Positions 11,795 through 23,495 of a stretch of DNA of 64,000 nucleotides are shown in pieces (position 1 is the first letter of the stretch; each line of letters opens with the position of its first letter). The stretch lies in NCBI RefSeq assembly GCF_042453785.1, contig NC_091666.1, positions 25,874,501 through 25,938,500 on the forward strand, given 5' to 3'. The translations under genes were made by a program, and so were the position numbers. This DNA comes from Malus domestica (taxonomy: Eukaryota > Streptophyta > Magnoliopsida > Rosales > Rosaceae). The notes below the pieces were generated by a model. It was not told the DNA's origin, did not search any database, and saw nothing but the letters and a program-made list of their open reading frames with translations.

Positions 11795-12182
11795 TGTGGA
11801 GCCAAAAATAATCGAGAAAAATATGGAGACGACACGTGGATTCTTGGGTAAAAAAGACAAAATTACCCTCGAGGGGACACCTGAACTCTTTCGCACAAGC
11901 AGCGGACAATCACGACTCAATCAAGGTCAAAAGTGATTAAAATAGGTATTTATTCAAAACCTATTTCATCCATCCTTATCAAATCCTCCCCACAAGGTAA
12001 CCTTCAATTATTCATTCAAAATTGGATTAATTACCTAAATTAATTTCCTAATTGATTGTAAGATATTATTTTGACATAATATCTTACAATTACATCCAAA
12101 AATCATCATAAGTGGCCAGACCCCTTTTCTCCAAATAGGGGCCGGCCAAACCCCTATAAATATCGCCTCATTTCTCCAATCT
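11795..12182 (+). repeat. Truncated 3' LTR of the Tat-like element (inferred)
   Basis: It starts with TGTGGAGCC after a purine-rich GGTGTGGAGG. It contains a GGCCGGCC-type motif and a TATAAATA box near 12155, as expected for the U3 part of an LTR. The sequence stops where the Helitron-like repeat begins, and the U5 end seen at 1-137 does not reappear. Position and composition are the only support. Confidence 0.4.
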
Positions 12183-12530
12183 TCTATATATATAAAGGGA
12201 GAAAGCAAAAATAGTGAAACATTCATAATCCCAAATTACCCTCTCCCATTAAATTTTCAAATAAAATAAGAAATTCACAAAAAAAAAAAAAAAAAACCCT
12301 AACTTTATTTTCATTTTTAAATATATTATTATTTGTTTTTTTGTTTTTTGTTTTTTCTAATAAAAAATCAAAAGTGTCAAAGGCAAGAGGCTAGTCTACG
12401 CGTGTGGTAAGAGGCTAGTCTTTTATATATAAAGTGAGAAGCCAAATAGGTGAAGCATTTGAAAATACCAAAATTACCCTCTCCCATTAAATTTAAAAAA
12501 AAAAAAAGAAATTCACAAAAAAAAAATGGT
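12183..12530 (+). repeat. Two similar units with Helitron-like ends
   Basis: Unit 1 (12183-12418) begins TCTATATATATAAAG and ends CTAG followed by T. Unit 2 begins at 12419 with TCTTTTATATATAAAG and runs to about 12530. Both share the stretch AATTACCCTCTCCCATTAAATTT and A-rich sequence. The TC start and CTRR end fit Helitron ends, but the expected A/T target dinucleotide is not clean and the 3' hairpin is weak. Confidence 0.35.
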
Positions 12531-12767
12531 GAAACATTCAATTAATTGCTCTTCACCAGTCGGAAACCCTCCCTATGTAAACTCCTTGTTGCCCAATGCA
12601 TGTATGCCACGACCATCTCATGCGGTCTCTCTCTCCCCCTCTCCTCCAAGCTTTCAAATATGGCAACTCTCTCTCCCACTCTCTGTGTTAGTACTGTTGT
12701 TTCTGCTACTTGCAGAATGAAAAGTGAAAAATACAAAATTAACTTTTACATGAAGTAATTATCTGGA
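12531..12767. other. Short spacer with no recognisable gene
   Basis: A 64-codon frame (12526-12720) ends in a hydrophobic stretch but shows no homology that I recognise. It is bounded by repeats on both sides. Confidence 0.3.
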
Positions 12768-13686
12768 TCATAGTCTAAAATATCAATAATATCGACGAAA
12801 TATCGAGGATATTTCGGTTTTTTTGAATCACGGATATTTCGGAATATATCCATGTACATATCGTATAAATATCGACAATATCGACGATAATATCGGAAAA
12901 TATCGATGTCGATAATTTCGCTCACACTTCAGCAATATTTTATCAAAATATCGGTGTAATATCGCTAAAATATCGAAAATATCAATGTAAAGGAAGGAAA
13001 AAAAAAAGAAAAAGAAGAAAAAAAGGGAAAAAAATGGAGGAAAAAAAAACACAAAGGGGATTTGAACCATCCTATTTTACTCCAACACCGTAACCATCAT
13101 ATATCACTTATTTTTTAGTGATAATATGCTAAAATATTTATATTTATATGAGTGGCATGTTAACAATTACATGCAAAACTATTTTGGGGATTTATCATTT
13201 GATGAATACTCTTCACAATAAACTTACTCTACACATAGAGATGATGAAGATAGTGAAAATTTTGAACCTCATAGGAACTTTATGTGGTACTAAATCACTC
13301 ATGTATCTTACCATGCAATGTATAAAGTGTAAAATATTGTAGTAAATCATTATATATAAATGATTATGGTGTGTTTAATCTTTTTTTTTCATTAATTACT
13401 ACATATTTTCTACACTCACAGTGTTTGCCAGCTCGATGTATAATCAACTTAAATCAGTTAAATCCATTATGTAATGCATTTCTTTCTAATTTTTTTGATA
13501 AACTAATAGATAATTGACTAAATAAACATTCTCCAAAGTTTCAATAAAAATTTCCAAGTTTTTCTTACAATTTCCATGGTTTTTATTCAATTTTTATCGA
13601 TATCGATAATATCCCGATATTTCCATCGAAATTTCCATGTTTTTGGACTACCGATATTTCCGATATCATCGATATTTTATACCATG
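12768..13686. mobile_element. Non-autonomous TIR element, copy B (919 bp), inverted relative to copy A
   Basis: This copy is closely similar to the reverse complement of 5752-6666 along its length. It has its own 7-bp target duplication ATCTGGA (12761-12767 and 13687-13693), so it is an independent insertion. The 64-codon ORF (13148-13342) and the tRNA-like B-box (13058-13068, read on minus) are conserved. The two copies form an inverted pair about 6.1 kb apart. Confidence 0.82.
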
Positions 13687-13693
13687 ATCTGGA

Positions 13694-13751
13694 CATTATA
13701 TTTAAGTAATGAAGTTCTTTGGCCAAAGGGAAAATAAATTTACCCTAATAA
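13694..13751. other. Host sequence and left target duplication of the Tekay-like element
   Basis: This is short AT-rich host DNA. Its last five bases AATAA (13747-13751) are repeated at 22939-22943 directly after the 3' LTR. Confidence 0.7.
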
Positions 13752-16043
13752 TGTGACAGCCCGTCCCTAATTTTAAGAATTTTTAAAGTTTTAATAAAGG
13801 ATTTTACAAAAATGCCCTTCGAGGCACGCACATCATTCGAGGTTAATCGTTGTGTCGTGCCATCTAAGATTTGTTTTCTTGACATATCCTCATAGTACTC
13901 GTCGTTACGGACGTGTGGGCGCAGACGGTTCGTGATTTGGAGTTATATCGAAGAAGTTATTAACGTTTGAAATTTGGAATTTTAAGGATTTATAATTTTA
14001 GTAAAATATAGAAATTCTTTTATTAAAATTTGGATGGCCCAGATTAAAGGATTTTGAAATGGATGGCTGGGATGAGAAAAATGAAAGTTTTGTGTGGGTG
14101 TGTGCGTGGGAAGAACCAGAAAACAGAAAAGAGGAAGAGAGATTGGGCAAAAACTGCCCAATCGGAGAAGAAGGAGAGAGAGCGAATCAGAGGCAGAGAG
14201 GGGAAGAAACTGACCAATCGGAACAGGGAAAGGAGGAAGGGAGAGAGGGTGAGAAGCGGAGGAAAAGAGGAAATGGGTTGGGGAGAACCCGTGGGTCGTT
14301 TCGACCCGGCGGTGCCCACGCCCAAATTCGATGGATTTCGTCCAAATTTCCGACGAATTGAGTCAAGGTACCACTCCTAATCATCATCTAGGTCTTCCCT
14401 CTTTACGTTTCACCCCAAGAATCATTGAATTTCGTTGTGATTTCGCGAAGAACACCCCTACGGGTGCCGCGACCCTTTTGTTTAAATTCTCCAAATTTTG
14501 AAATGTTTTCTTTCAATTACTAACACCTTTAGCATTCCTTTAGGACCTAGAACAAAGCCCAAGAGGTAATTGAGGCGTTGGAACAAGTTTGAAGGTCGAA
14601 TTGGAAACACCCAAATTCTAGGGTTCTTCACGGTTTTGGTGAAATTGAAGCACTTCCAGGCCAAATTGGCCTTGGTCTCAGGTATGAAAGTTGTTCTACT
14701 CATTGAGATCTTCAAATATGCAAATTTTGGTAATTTTTGGAAATAGTTGAATTTTCCGGCGAGCCGGGGGCGGCCAACCGCCACCCGCGGCGGCCCGCGC
14801 GGCGGCGCGTGGCCAATGGCCCGCCAATGTCATTATTAGCTTGTGATTAAGGTTCTAGGTTCTGTTTTGATAATTGATGGACGTAAATTGAATAATTGAA
14901 CCTAGGTTGGTTACGATTCGTGGTTAGGTGAAAATGTGAATTGACGATCCGACCGTTGGATCGTCACCAAACTTTGATACGTTGTAATACGTAATATTTG
15001 AGGATTATAGGAACTTACGGATTGGGAATCCGATTTACGGATCTTCTGGAATTGAAGTTGTAAGTTCATAAAATAGAATGTTAACCGTCACTTAGTTTTG
15101 GAAATTGACGAAGATCCGACCGTTGGATGGTAATGAAATTTTAGGATGTTGTCCTAGAGGTATATTGTGGACCTCTGGAAGTTACGGATTTGAAATCTGA
15201 ATTGCAGATCATCCGGATCGAACTACGTAGTGACGTGTCTTATATAAGTTATGTATTCTATCGGCAGAATTTCTGAGGTTGGATTTGATTGTTGTTCTAG
15301 GCGCTAATCGTCATGACGCCTTGATGTACGGTGCTAGGGAGTTGTGGGCGAACTCCAGGTGAGTGGGCAGTTTTGTTTTCGTATTACCTATATACTATTG
15401 TTTTTCCCAGAAAAAATGCTTTTATGCGAAATTATGTTTTGAAAATGCCATGCATAGAATTATTTGGAAAATGTGAATTTCATATGAGTTATATGATTGA
15501 TATATGATGCATACATGTTGCATGGTGCTGTGGAGGCACAGGTAAGTCAGGTGAGTTCGTTTATTCATTGAATTGTTGTTGTTGAGATGTTTGAGCTCAT
15601 AATCTGCACCCTAGGTGTTAGTGCTTATATTATTCACCACACCGCACGCTCGCCTTGGATCCAAGTAGGTGGATGTCGTACAGACCATGTGAGGGTTCCG
15701 ACATGCCAGTCGTACAGACCATTAGAGGGGTTCCGACTGGTGGGTGACCTTAGATATGCGCGCTGATGATATGATGAGAGAAGCACTAGAGCGTATTTTA
15801 CACCTTTCATCGTATAGACTACCTTACGTAGTTCCGAGTGATGTGCAGAGTAGGGCCGTATAGGTCACTGTGGTGACTCCGGCTTAGTGAGATATTGAGC
15901 TATTGAATTAATCGTATAGGACCAACTGCAGGGTCTCCGATTGATTCCTTATTTCACCTGATTTATATTTTGATTTATGGCATGGCATGTTTTTCTCGAA
16001 AAATGTTAAAGATTTGGGATTCAAGCTTTGAGATTTCATATGG

Positions 16044-16075
<32 letters not shown>

Positions 16076-16449
16076 CTGAAAAGTGTTAAAGGTTTGAGAT
16101 TTGAGATTTTTGCTTATATATATATGTTTATATATATGCTATTTTCTGGGAAAGTATACAGGTTTTACGGTGAGGGGTTATAAATGTTTTAAATGAAAAG
16201 TCTTCGAAAAACTTTGTTTTACTGACCCACTCAATTTTGTTTTGCGCCCCTCCAGGTTCAAGTTAGCAGAGCTTTGGTGGCCACGAGGAATCCAACGGTG
16301 TTCTGACAGAATTCACAAAAGTAGGACTCACCCTCGGGTGTGTTATCTTAGTAATTGGAATTTTTTTTTTAAAGCTTCCGAACTGTGTAAATGGTTACGT
16401 CACTCTCACGTGACGGCCAGCACGCCCTCCTTCGGGACGGGGTGTGTCA
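13752..16449 (+). repeat. 5' LTR of the Tekay-like element (2698 bp)
   Basis: It starts TGTGACAGCCCG and ends GTGTGTCA, with TA microsatellites near 16046-16073 and 16113-16138. Open frames in it (for example 14054-14380) are present identically in the other LTR and do not resemble proteins. A short GGCCCGCGCGGCGGCGC stretch lies near 14790. Confidence 0.93.
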
Positions 16450-16451
16450 GT

Positions 16452-16463
16452 TGGTATCAGAGC
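16452..16463 (+). other. Primer binding site (initiator tRNA-Met type)
   Basis: TGGTATCAGAGC lies two bases after the 5' LTR. It is complementary to the 3' end of plant initiator tRNA-Met, the usual primer of chromoviruses. Confidence 0.92.
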
Positions 16464-16469
16464 CTAGGT

Positions 16470-19400
16470 TGCAATTCTGGACATCTTGATAATTTCCTAG
16501 TGTCTTCTGTCAGAACTATACCGCCTCGTAGCGAGCCACGTAGTTCGGATGAGCCTAATTTCCCTGATATAGTAGTTTGGGGGGAAACTATTGCCATTGT
16601 GATTCAGTCTATTATCTAAAGGGACCTTTTGAGACTGGTTATAAGTTAAATTTGAATCCCTTAGGGATATGAAGGACCTAAGGGAGCAGATTGATGGCTT
16701 AATCAATTGGGAAAAGGCGTTTCAGATTATGCAAGGTTAAGGGAATTTTCCTCCCGATAGGTAGGTCGAGATGATTACCTAGTTTTTGAGTGATGAATCT
16801 GCATTTTGATGGAGATAGGAATGTTATCCGACAATATCGGAAGGACAACTGTTTGGAAGTTGTTTAAAGAATTGTTTAAGAAAAGTTCATTCCCCCGGCA
16901 TATTGTGATGGTAGTAAACAAGAAATTGCAAATGTGAGACGAGGAAAATGACGACGGATGAATATTATAGAAAGCTTACAGACTTGCCTTATTTCCATTC
17001 TGATGATGTTGTTAATTCGGTCGAGGTGTTATGTCGTTTTTGGCTGGATGATAAGAAGAAGTTGCGTTCTTTGGCGATCACTATCCATTGTACTTTTTAC
17101 CAAGAGTTTACGGGATGCTGTTGGGCTTTGAAGACTTTGAGAATATGATCAGCGAGAGTAAAGAGGAATAAGAAAGGAATGAGAATCAGAATAAGACGAT
17201 AAAGTTAAAGATTCGTCATATCAAAGACCTCGGATGACTCAGAGCTTCAAAGGAAGTGAAATTAGAGCTAATTTTCCCAGCTTAAGTTTTACTGCCACTG
17301 GTCAGAGGCGAAGTGATAGATTTACTAGTGATCCCAGATTTCTGAGACAAGATGACTCTGGTAGAGGAAATGTATAATTGTGTCAAGCTAGATTGCTATG
17401 GGGAATCAGTTAATTTTTGTTGACCTGGATGACCAGAGGTTACTTTTGGGGGTAAGTAAAGTGGAGTGAGTTATGCCATTATTCCTGTTGAGAGAGCAAA
17501 GAAGATTGTTATCAAAAGGCTGCCAAGATATTGAGTTCATATGGTGCTAAATGATGTTGATCCTAATAGTATGGAAGATGTAAAGATGGTTAGACATTTT
17601 CTTGGTGTATTCCCAGATGCCTTACCTAGATTGCCGCCAGGCAGAGATGTGGGTTTTATTATTGAATTGTTTTTAGGTACAAATCCTATGTTAGAGATTG
17701 GTTCAGGTTGAGTTAAAAGTTCCATTCAACTTATTATATCACATTGGAAAAGCTCCGGGTTATTTGTGAGGAAGAAAATGGACATTAAGGCTAGGCATTG
17801 ATATTATGTAATTGAATCGGGTAACGATTGAGAGCTGTTATCCATTGTTGTGTATTGATGATTATTTGATCAGCTCTGAGGCGCCTGGGTACTTTCTGAG
17901 ATTGACTTGAGGTCTGAATGATATTAGTTGAAGATTAACAGTGGGGATGTTCATAAGACTGAATCCAGGACTCGTTATGGTCATTTCAAGTTGGGAGGCC
18001 ATACGGAGTGATGAATGCACCTGCTACTTTTATGAGTTTGCTGAAGGAAGTATTCCAGTGATATCTGGACCGGGTTGTTATTGTTTGCCATTGACGAGAT
18101 TGATAAGATTAGAGCAGTGCATGCTAGATATTTAAAGTTGGTGTTGCAAAGATTGAGGGAACGTTGATGTATGCTAAGTTTAGCAAATGCTAATGTTGGA
18201 TAAATTAATTATATCTACTTAAGGTATTCAAATGGATTCTTAAAAGAGTAGCAACGATTGAGAATTTGGAACAATTGCGAACTGTGACTGAGGTTCAGAG
18301 TTTTCTCGGATTAGCAGGATATTATCGATAGTTCGTCCAAGATTTTAATTATTGCTTCGCCCTTGGCGAGATTGATGAGAAAAGAGGTTAAGTTTGAGTG
18401 GGATAAAAAAAAAAAAAAATTGTGAGTAGAGCTTCAGCAAGTAAAGTATTCCCTCACTCATGCATCTATTTTCGCACTCCCAGACGATAGTGGTAATTAT
18501 GTGGTCTATAATAATACTTCTTTGAATGTACTTGGATGCGTGTTGATGCAACATGGTAGGATGATTGCCTATGCTTCATGGCCATTGGGATCTCATAAGA
18601 TGAATTACCCTAATTATAATTTGGAATTAGCAGCTATCATCTTTGCTTTGAGAATTTGGAGACATTGTCTTTATGGGAAGAAAAGTGCATGATTGTTACA
18701 AATCAAAAGAGTACCCAATATCTGTTTATTCAGAGGCATCTTAATCTTAGGCAACAAAGGTGGAATGAGTTGCTTAGTGATTATGATTGTGTGACGAGGG
18801 TGGTCAAGCTAATGTTGTGGCTGATGCATTTAGTAGGAAGACCCCAGTGAGAATTAATGCTTGGTACGCTTGCTATGTTCATCTTCTTGTGGATTTGAAA
18901 TCTACTGGAGTAAAGTTGAGTATCAAAAATCGAGAAGAAGCCTTACTTGCTAATTTCTAAGTTGGACCCATTTGGTAGATCGTACTCGATACTCGAGCGT
19001 TTGACGAAGAAATTCAAGAATTTATTTAAAGCAAGGAATAACGGGAAAAAGAAGGACCTTAGAGTTAGAGAATCAGATGGCAAGCCTACGCAAAAGAACA
19101 AAGTGTTTATGCCTAATGGTGTGGAATTAAAGAAAGCAATTTTGACGATGTACATTATTCCACTTCTACAATGCATCCCAAAAGTACTAAGATTTATCAT
19201 ACCATTCGTTCATGTACTATTGACGGGTATGAAAAGAGGAATGGCGAAGTATGTTAGTAGGCGTATCATCAGTCATCAGGTTAAAGCAGAAAGAAATAAG
19301 TCTTTTGGAATAATGTAGTCATTTCCCATTCCACGGTGGAAATGGGAGAATATTACTATGGATTTCGTGGACAAGCTTCCTCGTATACAAAATAGTTAGG

Positions 19401-20230
19401 TTGGAATTTGAATAATAATTGATCGGCTGGTGACGTCAACGTATGTTACTTCAGTATGAGAACACCAACCTTTCCAGACAAGCGCAACATTTATTTGTTT
19501 GTTTTATGGAAAAAGAGATTTGGGATCTGTTAAACTTCTTGGGTATGTTGGTCCCTTCAGTTTGTTCCCTAGAGTAACGCCATAAGGCCGTGTAAAGCTA
19601 TGTCTTGTGTTTCGAAATTGTTAGAATTGGGGACGGATAGTATTCAAGGCCCTGAGTTAGTGGATGAGACTATTCGGAATATTCAAGTAATTAAGTCTAA
19701 CCTGGAAGTGGGCCAGGATCGGCTGAAGAGCTTAGCCGACAAACATGCCACTGACCGGATGTATATGTAGGTGATCGAATGATTTTGAAATTATCACCTT
19801 GGAAAAGTATGATTCGTTTTAAAAAAGAAAAACAAGTAAGTCCTAGATACGTCAGACCATCTGTGATCATTGAACGAGTCAGTGAAGTTACGTACGGGCT
19901 GAGTTGCCTCCAGAGCCGATGAAAGGGCATGATATGTTTTATGTTTCGATACTTCGACATTAAACCTCATATCCTTCACGAGTGATACCTTCTCAACCTT
20001 TGGAAGTCAATATGGATTTGACGTATGATGAGGAGCCAGTGCCTATCTTGTATTAGAAAGATGATGTACTGAGAAATAAGACTATGAGTTTGGTGAAAGT
20101 TTATGGAGGAATCTTTCAGTGGAAGAAGCTACTTAGAAATCAAAGAATCGAATGAGAGAGATGTGTTTCGGGCTGTTTCATGGATATTGACGGATTGTAA
20201 AGATTGTGTAAATTTCGAGGACGAAATTTC
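16470..20230 (+). pseudogene. Degenerate gag-pol interior of the Tekay-like element
   Basis: Readable pieces come in the expected order. Gag is at 16948-17148 (TTDEYYRKLTDLPYF). RT pieces are near 17.57-18.35 kb, including PDALPRLPPGRDVGF and LAGYYR; the YIDD-type active site near 18.06 kb is destroyed. RNase H is at 18501-18850 ([34 protein letters not shown]). The integrase core is near 19.33 kb (WENITMDFVDKLPR). A C-terminal tail near 20.0-20.15 kb (PLEVNMDLTYDEEP-like, then RNLSVEEAT) is of the type found in chromoviruses. Stops and frame shifts are dense and the region is short for a full polyprotein. It makes no functional product. Confidence 0.85.
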
Positions 20231-20246
20231 TGTAAGGTGGGTAGAT
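20211..20246 (+). other. Polypurine tract region before the 3' LTR
   Basis: The segment TTTCGAGGACGAAATTTC followed by AAGGTGGGTAGAT leads directly into the 3' LTR. It matches the conserved tail of Tekay-type elements. The purine run would prime plus-strand synthesis. Confidence 0.8.
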
Positions 20247-22938
20247 TGTGACAGCCCGTCCCTAATTTTAAGAATTTTTAAAGTTTTAATAAAGGATTTT
20301 ACAAAAATGCCCTTCGAGGCACGCACATCATTCGAGGTTAATCGTTGTGTCGTGCCATCTAAGATTTGTTTTCTTGACATATCCTCATAGTACTCGTCGT
20401 TACGGACGTGTGGGCGCAGACGGTTCGTGATTTGGAGTTATATCGAAGAAGTTATTAACGTTTGAAATTTGGAATTTTAAGGATTTATAATTTTAGTAAA
20501 ATATAGAAATTCTTTTATTAAAATTTGGATGGCCCAGATTAAAGGATTTTGAAATGGATGGCTGGGATGAGAAAAATGAAAGTTTTGTGTGGGTGTGTGC
20601 GTGGGAAGAACCAGAAAACAGAAAAGAGGAAGAGAGATTGGGCAAAAACTGCCCAATCGGAGAAGAAGGAGAGAGAGCGAATCAGAGGCAGAGAGGGGAA
20701 GAAACTGACCAATCGGAACAGGGAAAGGAGGAAGGGAGAGAGGGTGAGAAGCGGAGGAAAAGAGGAAATGGGTTGGGGAGAACCCGTGGGTCGTTTCGAC
20801 CCGGCGGTGCCCACGCCCAAATTCGATGGATTTCGTCCAAATTTCCGACGAATTGAGTCAAGGTACCACTCCTAATCATCATCTAGGTCTTCCCTCTTTA
20901 CGTTTCACCCCAAGAATCATTGAATTTCGTTGTGATTTCGCGAAGAACACCCCTACGGGTGCCGCGACCCTTTTGTTTAAATTCTCCAAATTTTGAAATG
21001 TTTTCTTTCAATTACTAACACCTTTAGCATTCCTTTAGGACCTAGAACAAAGCCCAAGAGGTAATTGAGGCGTTGGAACAAGTTTGAAGGTCGAATTGGA
21101 AACACCCAAATTCTAGGGTTCTTCACGGTTTTGGTGAAATTGAAGCACTTCCAGGCCAAATTGGCCTTGGTCTCAGGTATGAAAGTTGTTCTACTCATTG
21201 AGATCTTCAAATCTGCAAATTTTGGTAATTTTTGGAAATAGTTGAATTTTCCGGCGAGCCGGGGGCGGCCAACCGCCACCCGCGGCGGCCCGCGCGGCGG
21301 CGCGTGGCCAATGGCCCGCCAATGTCATTATTAGCTTGTGATTAAGGTTCTAGGTTCTGTTTTGATAATTGATGGACGTAAATTGAATAATTGAACCTAG
21401 GTTGGTTACGATTCGTGGTTAGGTGAAAATGTGAATTGACGATCCGACCGTTGGATCGTCACCAAACTTTGATACGTTGTAATACGTAATATTTGAGGAT
21501 TATAGGAACTTACGGATTGGGAATCCGATTTACGGATCTTCTGGAATTGAAGTTGTAAGTTCATAAAATAGAATGTTAACCGTCACTTAGTTTTGGAAAT
21601 TGACGAAGATCCGACCGTTGGATGGTAATGAAATTTTAGGATGTTGTCCTAGAGGTATATTGTGGACCTCTGGAAGTTACGGATTTGAAATCTGAATTGC
21701 AGATCATCCGGATCGAACTACGTAGTGACGTGTCTTATATAAGTTATGTATTCTATCGGCAGAATTTCTGAGGTTGGATTTGATTGTTGTTCTAGGCGCT
21801 AATCGTCATGACGCCTTGATGTACGGTGCTAGGGAGTTGTGGGCGAACTCCAGGTGAGTGGGCAGTTTTGTTTTCGTATTACCTATATACTATTGTTTTT
21901 CCCAGAAAAAATGCTTTTATGCGAAATTATGTTTTGAAAATGCCATGCATAGAATTATTTGGAAAATGTGAATTTCATATGAGTTATATGATTGATATAT
22001 GATGCATACATGTTGCATGGTGCTGTGGAGGCACAGGTAAGTCAGGTGAGTTCGTTTATTCATTGAATTGTTGTTGTTGAGATGTTTGAGCTCATAATCT
22101 GCACCCTAGGTGTTAGTGCTTATATTATTCACCACACCGCACGCTCGCCTTGGATCCAAGTAGGTGGATGTCGTACAGACCATGTGAGGGTTCCGACATG
22201 CCAGTCGTACAGACCATTAGAGGGGTTCCGACTGGTGGGTGACCTTAGATATGCGCGCTGATGATATGATGAGAGAAGCACTAGAGCGTATTTTACACCT
22301 TTCATCGTATAGACTACCTTACGTAGTTCCGAGTGATGTGCAGAGTAGGGCCGTATAGGTCACTGTGGTGACTCCGGCTTAGTGAGATATTGAGCTATTG
22401 AATTAATCGTATAGGACCAACTGCAGGGTCTCCGATTGATTCCTTATTTCACCTGATTTATATTTTGATTTATGGCATGGCATGTTTTTCTCGAAAAATG
22501 TTAAAGATTTGGGATTCAAGCTTTGAGATTTCATATGGTTATATATATATATATATATATATTTCTGAAAAGTGTTAAAGGTTTGAGATTTGAGATTTTT
22601 GCTTATATATATATGTTTATATATATGCTATTTTCTGGGAAAGTATACAGGTTTTACGGTGAGGGGTTATAAATGTTTTAAATGAAAAGTCTTCGAAAAA
22701 CTTTGTTTTACTGACCCACTCAATTTTGTTTTGCGCCCCTCCAGGTTCAAGTTAGCAGAGCTTTGGTGGCCACGAGGAATCCAACGGTGTTCTGACAGAA
22801 TTCACAAAAGTAGGACTCACCCTCGGGTGTGTTATCTTAGTAATTGGAATTTTTTTTTTAAAGCTTCCGAACTGTGTAAATGGTTACGTCACTCTCACGT
22901 GACGGCCAGCACGCCCTCCTTCGGGACGGGGTGTGTCA
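20247..22938 (+). repeat. 3' LTR of the Tekay-like element (2692 bp)
   Basis: Read side by side with the 5' LTR it differs by one substitution near 21212 and by a TA tract 6 bp shorter near 22541-22562. The 5-bp duplication AATAA follows at 22939-22943. Confidence 0.93.
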
Positions 22939-22944
22939 AATAAT

Positions 22945-23495
22945 GCATGGAAAAGTTAAAGATCATTTCCCTAATTGCTCAGGTAATAATAATTTTTCCG
23001 TCCGTTTATTTTTAATTCAGTGAAATTTTTTGAAGTGCACAAATATTCTGTTATTGATTTAATCAGGACAGTGAGAAGAACAAGAATGAATCCTTGAAAA
23101 AATCAGTGACATTTCATTCTTCAGAAGGGTCTTTGATTTATTTGATGCCAACTTCTTCAACGATGAAAAGGTACTTTAGTAAATTCACAATCTGTGTTTT
23201 TTAACATGCCTAATTTAATGTAATTTTGTATTATTATGTGCTTAATTTAGATGCTGGAGATTGTGAAGGGTGCAAAAGAGTTCAACATCCCCACAATCAT
23301 AGCAGACAGAAAGCTAGTTGGATATGTCAATGGAGGATTATAGGACCCTTGTGCTTTGGTTTTCGTTCCGGATTAGGGCAATGAGAGATCACAGCTCTTG
23401 AGCTCAAAGTTCAATTATCCTTCCCTATCCGGCATTCAAAGACCACAAAGTGAAGAAGAAATTGCCTTCATGAGTAATTAAGTTTGATTTCTTGT
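22945..23495 (+). pseudogene. Unrecognised gene fragment with in-frame stops
   Basis: The exon-like piece SDISFFRRVFDLFDAN (near 23.10-23.17 kb) is followed by a GT...AG intron. A second exon starts MLEIVKGAKEFNIPTIIADR (23251 on), then KLVGYVNGGL, a TAG, DPCALVFVPD, another TAG, then GNERSQLLSSKFNYPSLSG, and ends EEEIAFMSN with a true-looking stop near 23480. The upstream exon also has a frame problem. I do not recognise the family. The gene probably extended to the left, where the Tekay-like element now sits. It is not related to the amidase that follows. Confidence 0.55.

Larger units (their letters stand above)
1..12182 (+). mobile_element. Degenerate Ty3/gypsy retrotransposon, Tat-like, with antisense ORF
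   Basis: Remnants lie in gypsy order: gag (about 1.6-2.4 kb), aspartic protease (2.7-3.05 kb), reverse transcriptase (3.2-4.8 kb), two RNase H-like parts (4.4-5.44 kb) and integrase (6.7-7.6 kb). A long 3' region carries an antisense ORF. The second RNase H domain and the antisense ORF are typical of the plant Tat group. The coding frame is broken by many stops and by two inserted DNA elements, at 3605-3899 and 5752-6666. The left end lies outside the window and the right LTR is truncated. It cannot code for its own movement. Confidence 0.8.
13752..22938 (+). mobile_element. Complete Ty3/gypsy chromovirus (Tekay/Del type), coding-defective
   Basis: Two 2.7-kb LTRs (13752-16449 and 20247-22938) begin TGTGACAGCCCG and end GTGTCA. 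They are flanked by the 5-bp duplication AATAA. The primer site TGGTATCAGAGC follows the 5' LTR, and a purine-rich tract precedes the 3' LTR. The interior is only about 3.8 kb and holds broken gag, RT, RNase H, integrase and a C-terminal region in order. The LTRs seem to differ by one base (14712 A against 21212 C in my alignment) and one 6-bp difference in a TA repeat. The insertion is thus very recent although the coding part is dead. Confidence 0.93.

Noticed and set aside
12526..12720. Possible signal-peptide protein (64 aa)
   Set aside because: It starts in an A-rich repeat and ends after a hydrophobic stretch with no continuation; it is flanked by transposable elements.
14044..14784. 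Identical frames of 66-108 aa in the LTR (also at 20539-21279)
   Set aside because: They are the same because the LTRs are the same; frames overlap on both strands and resemble no protein.
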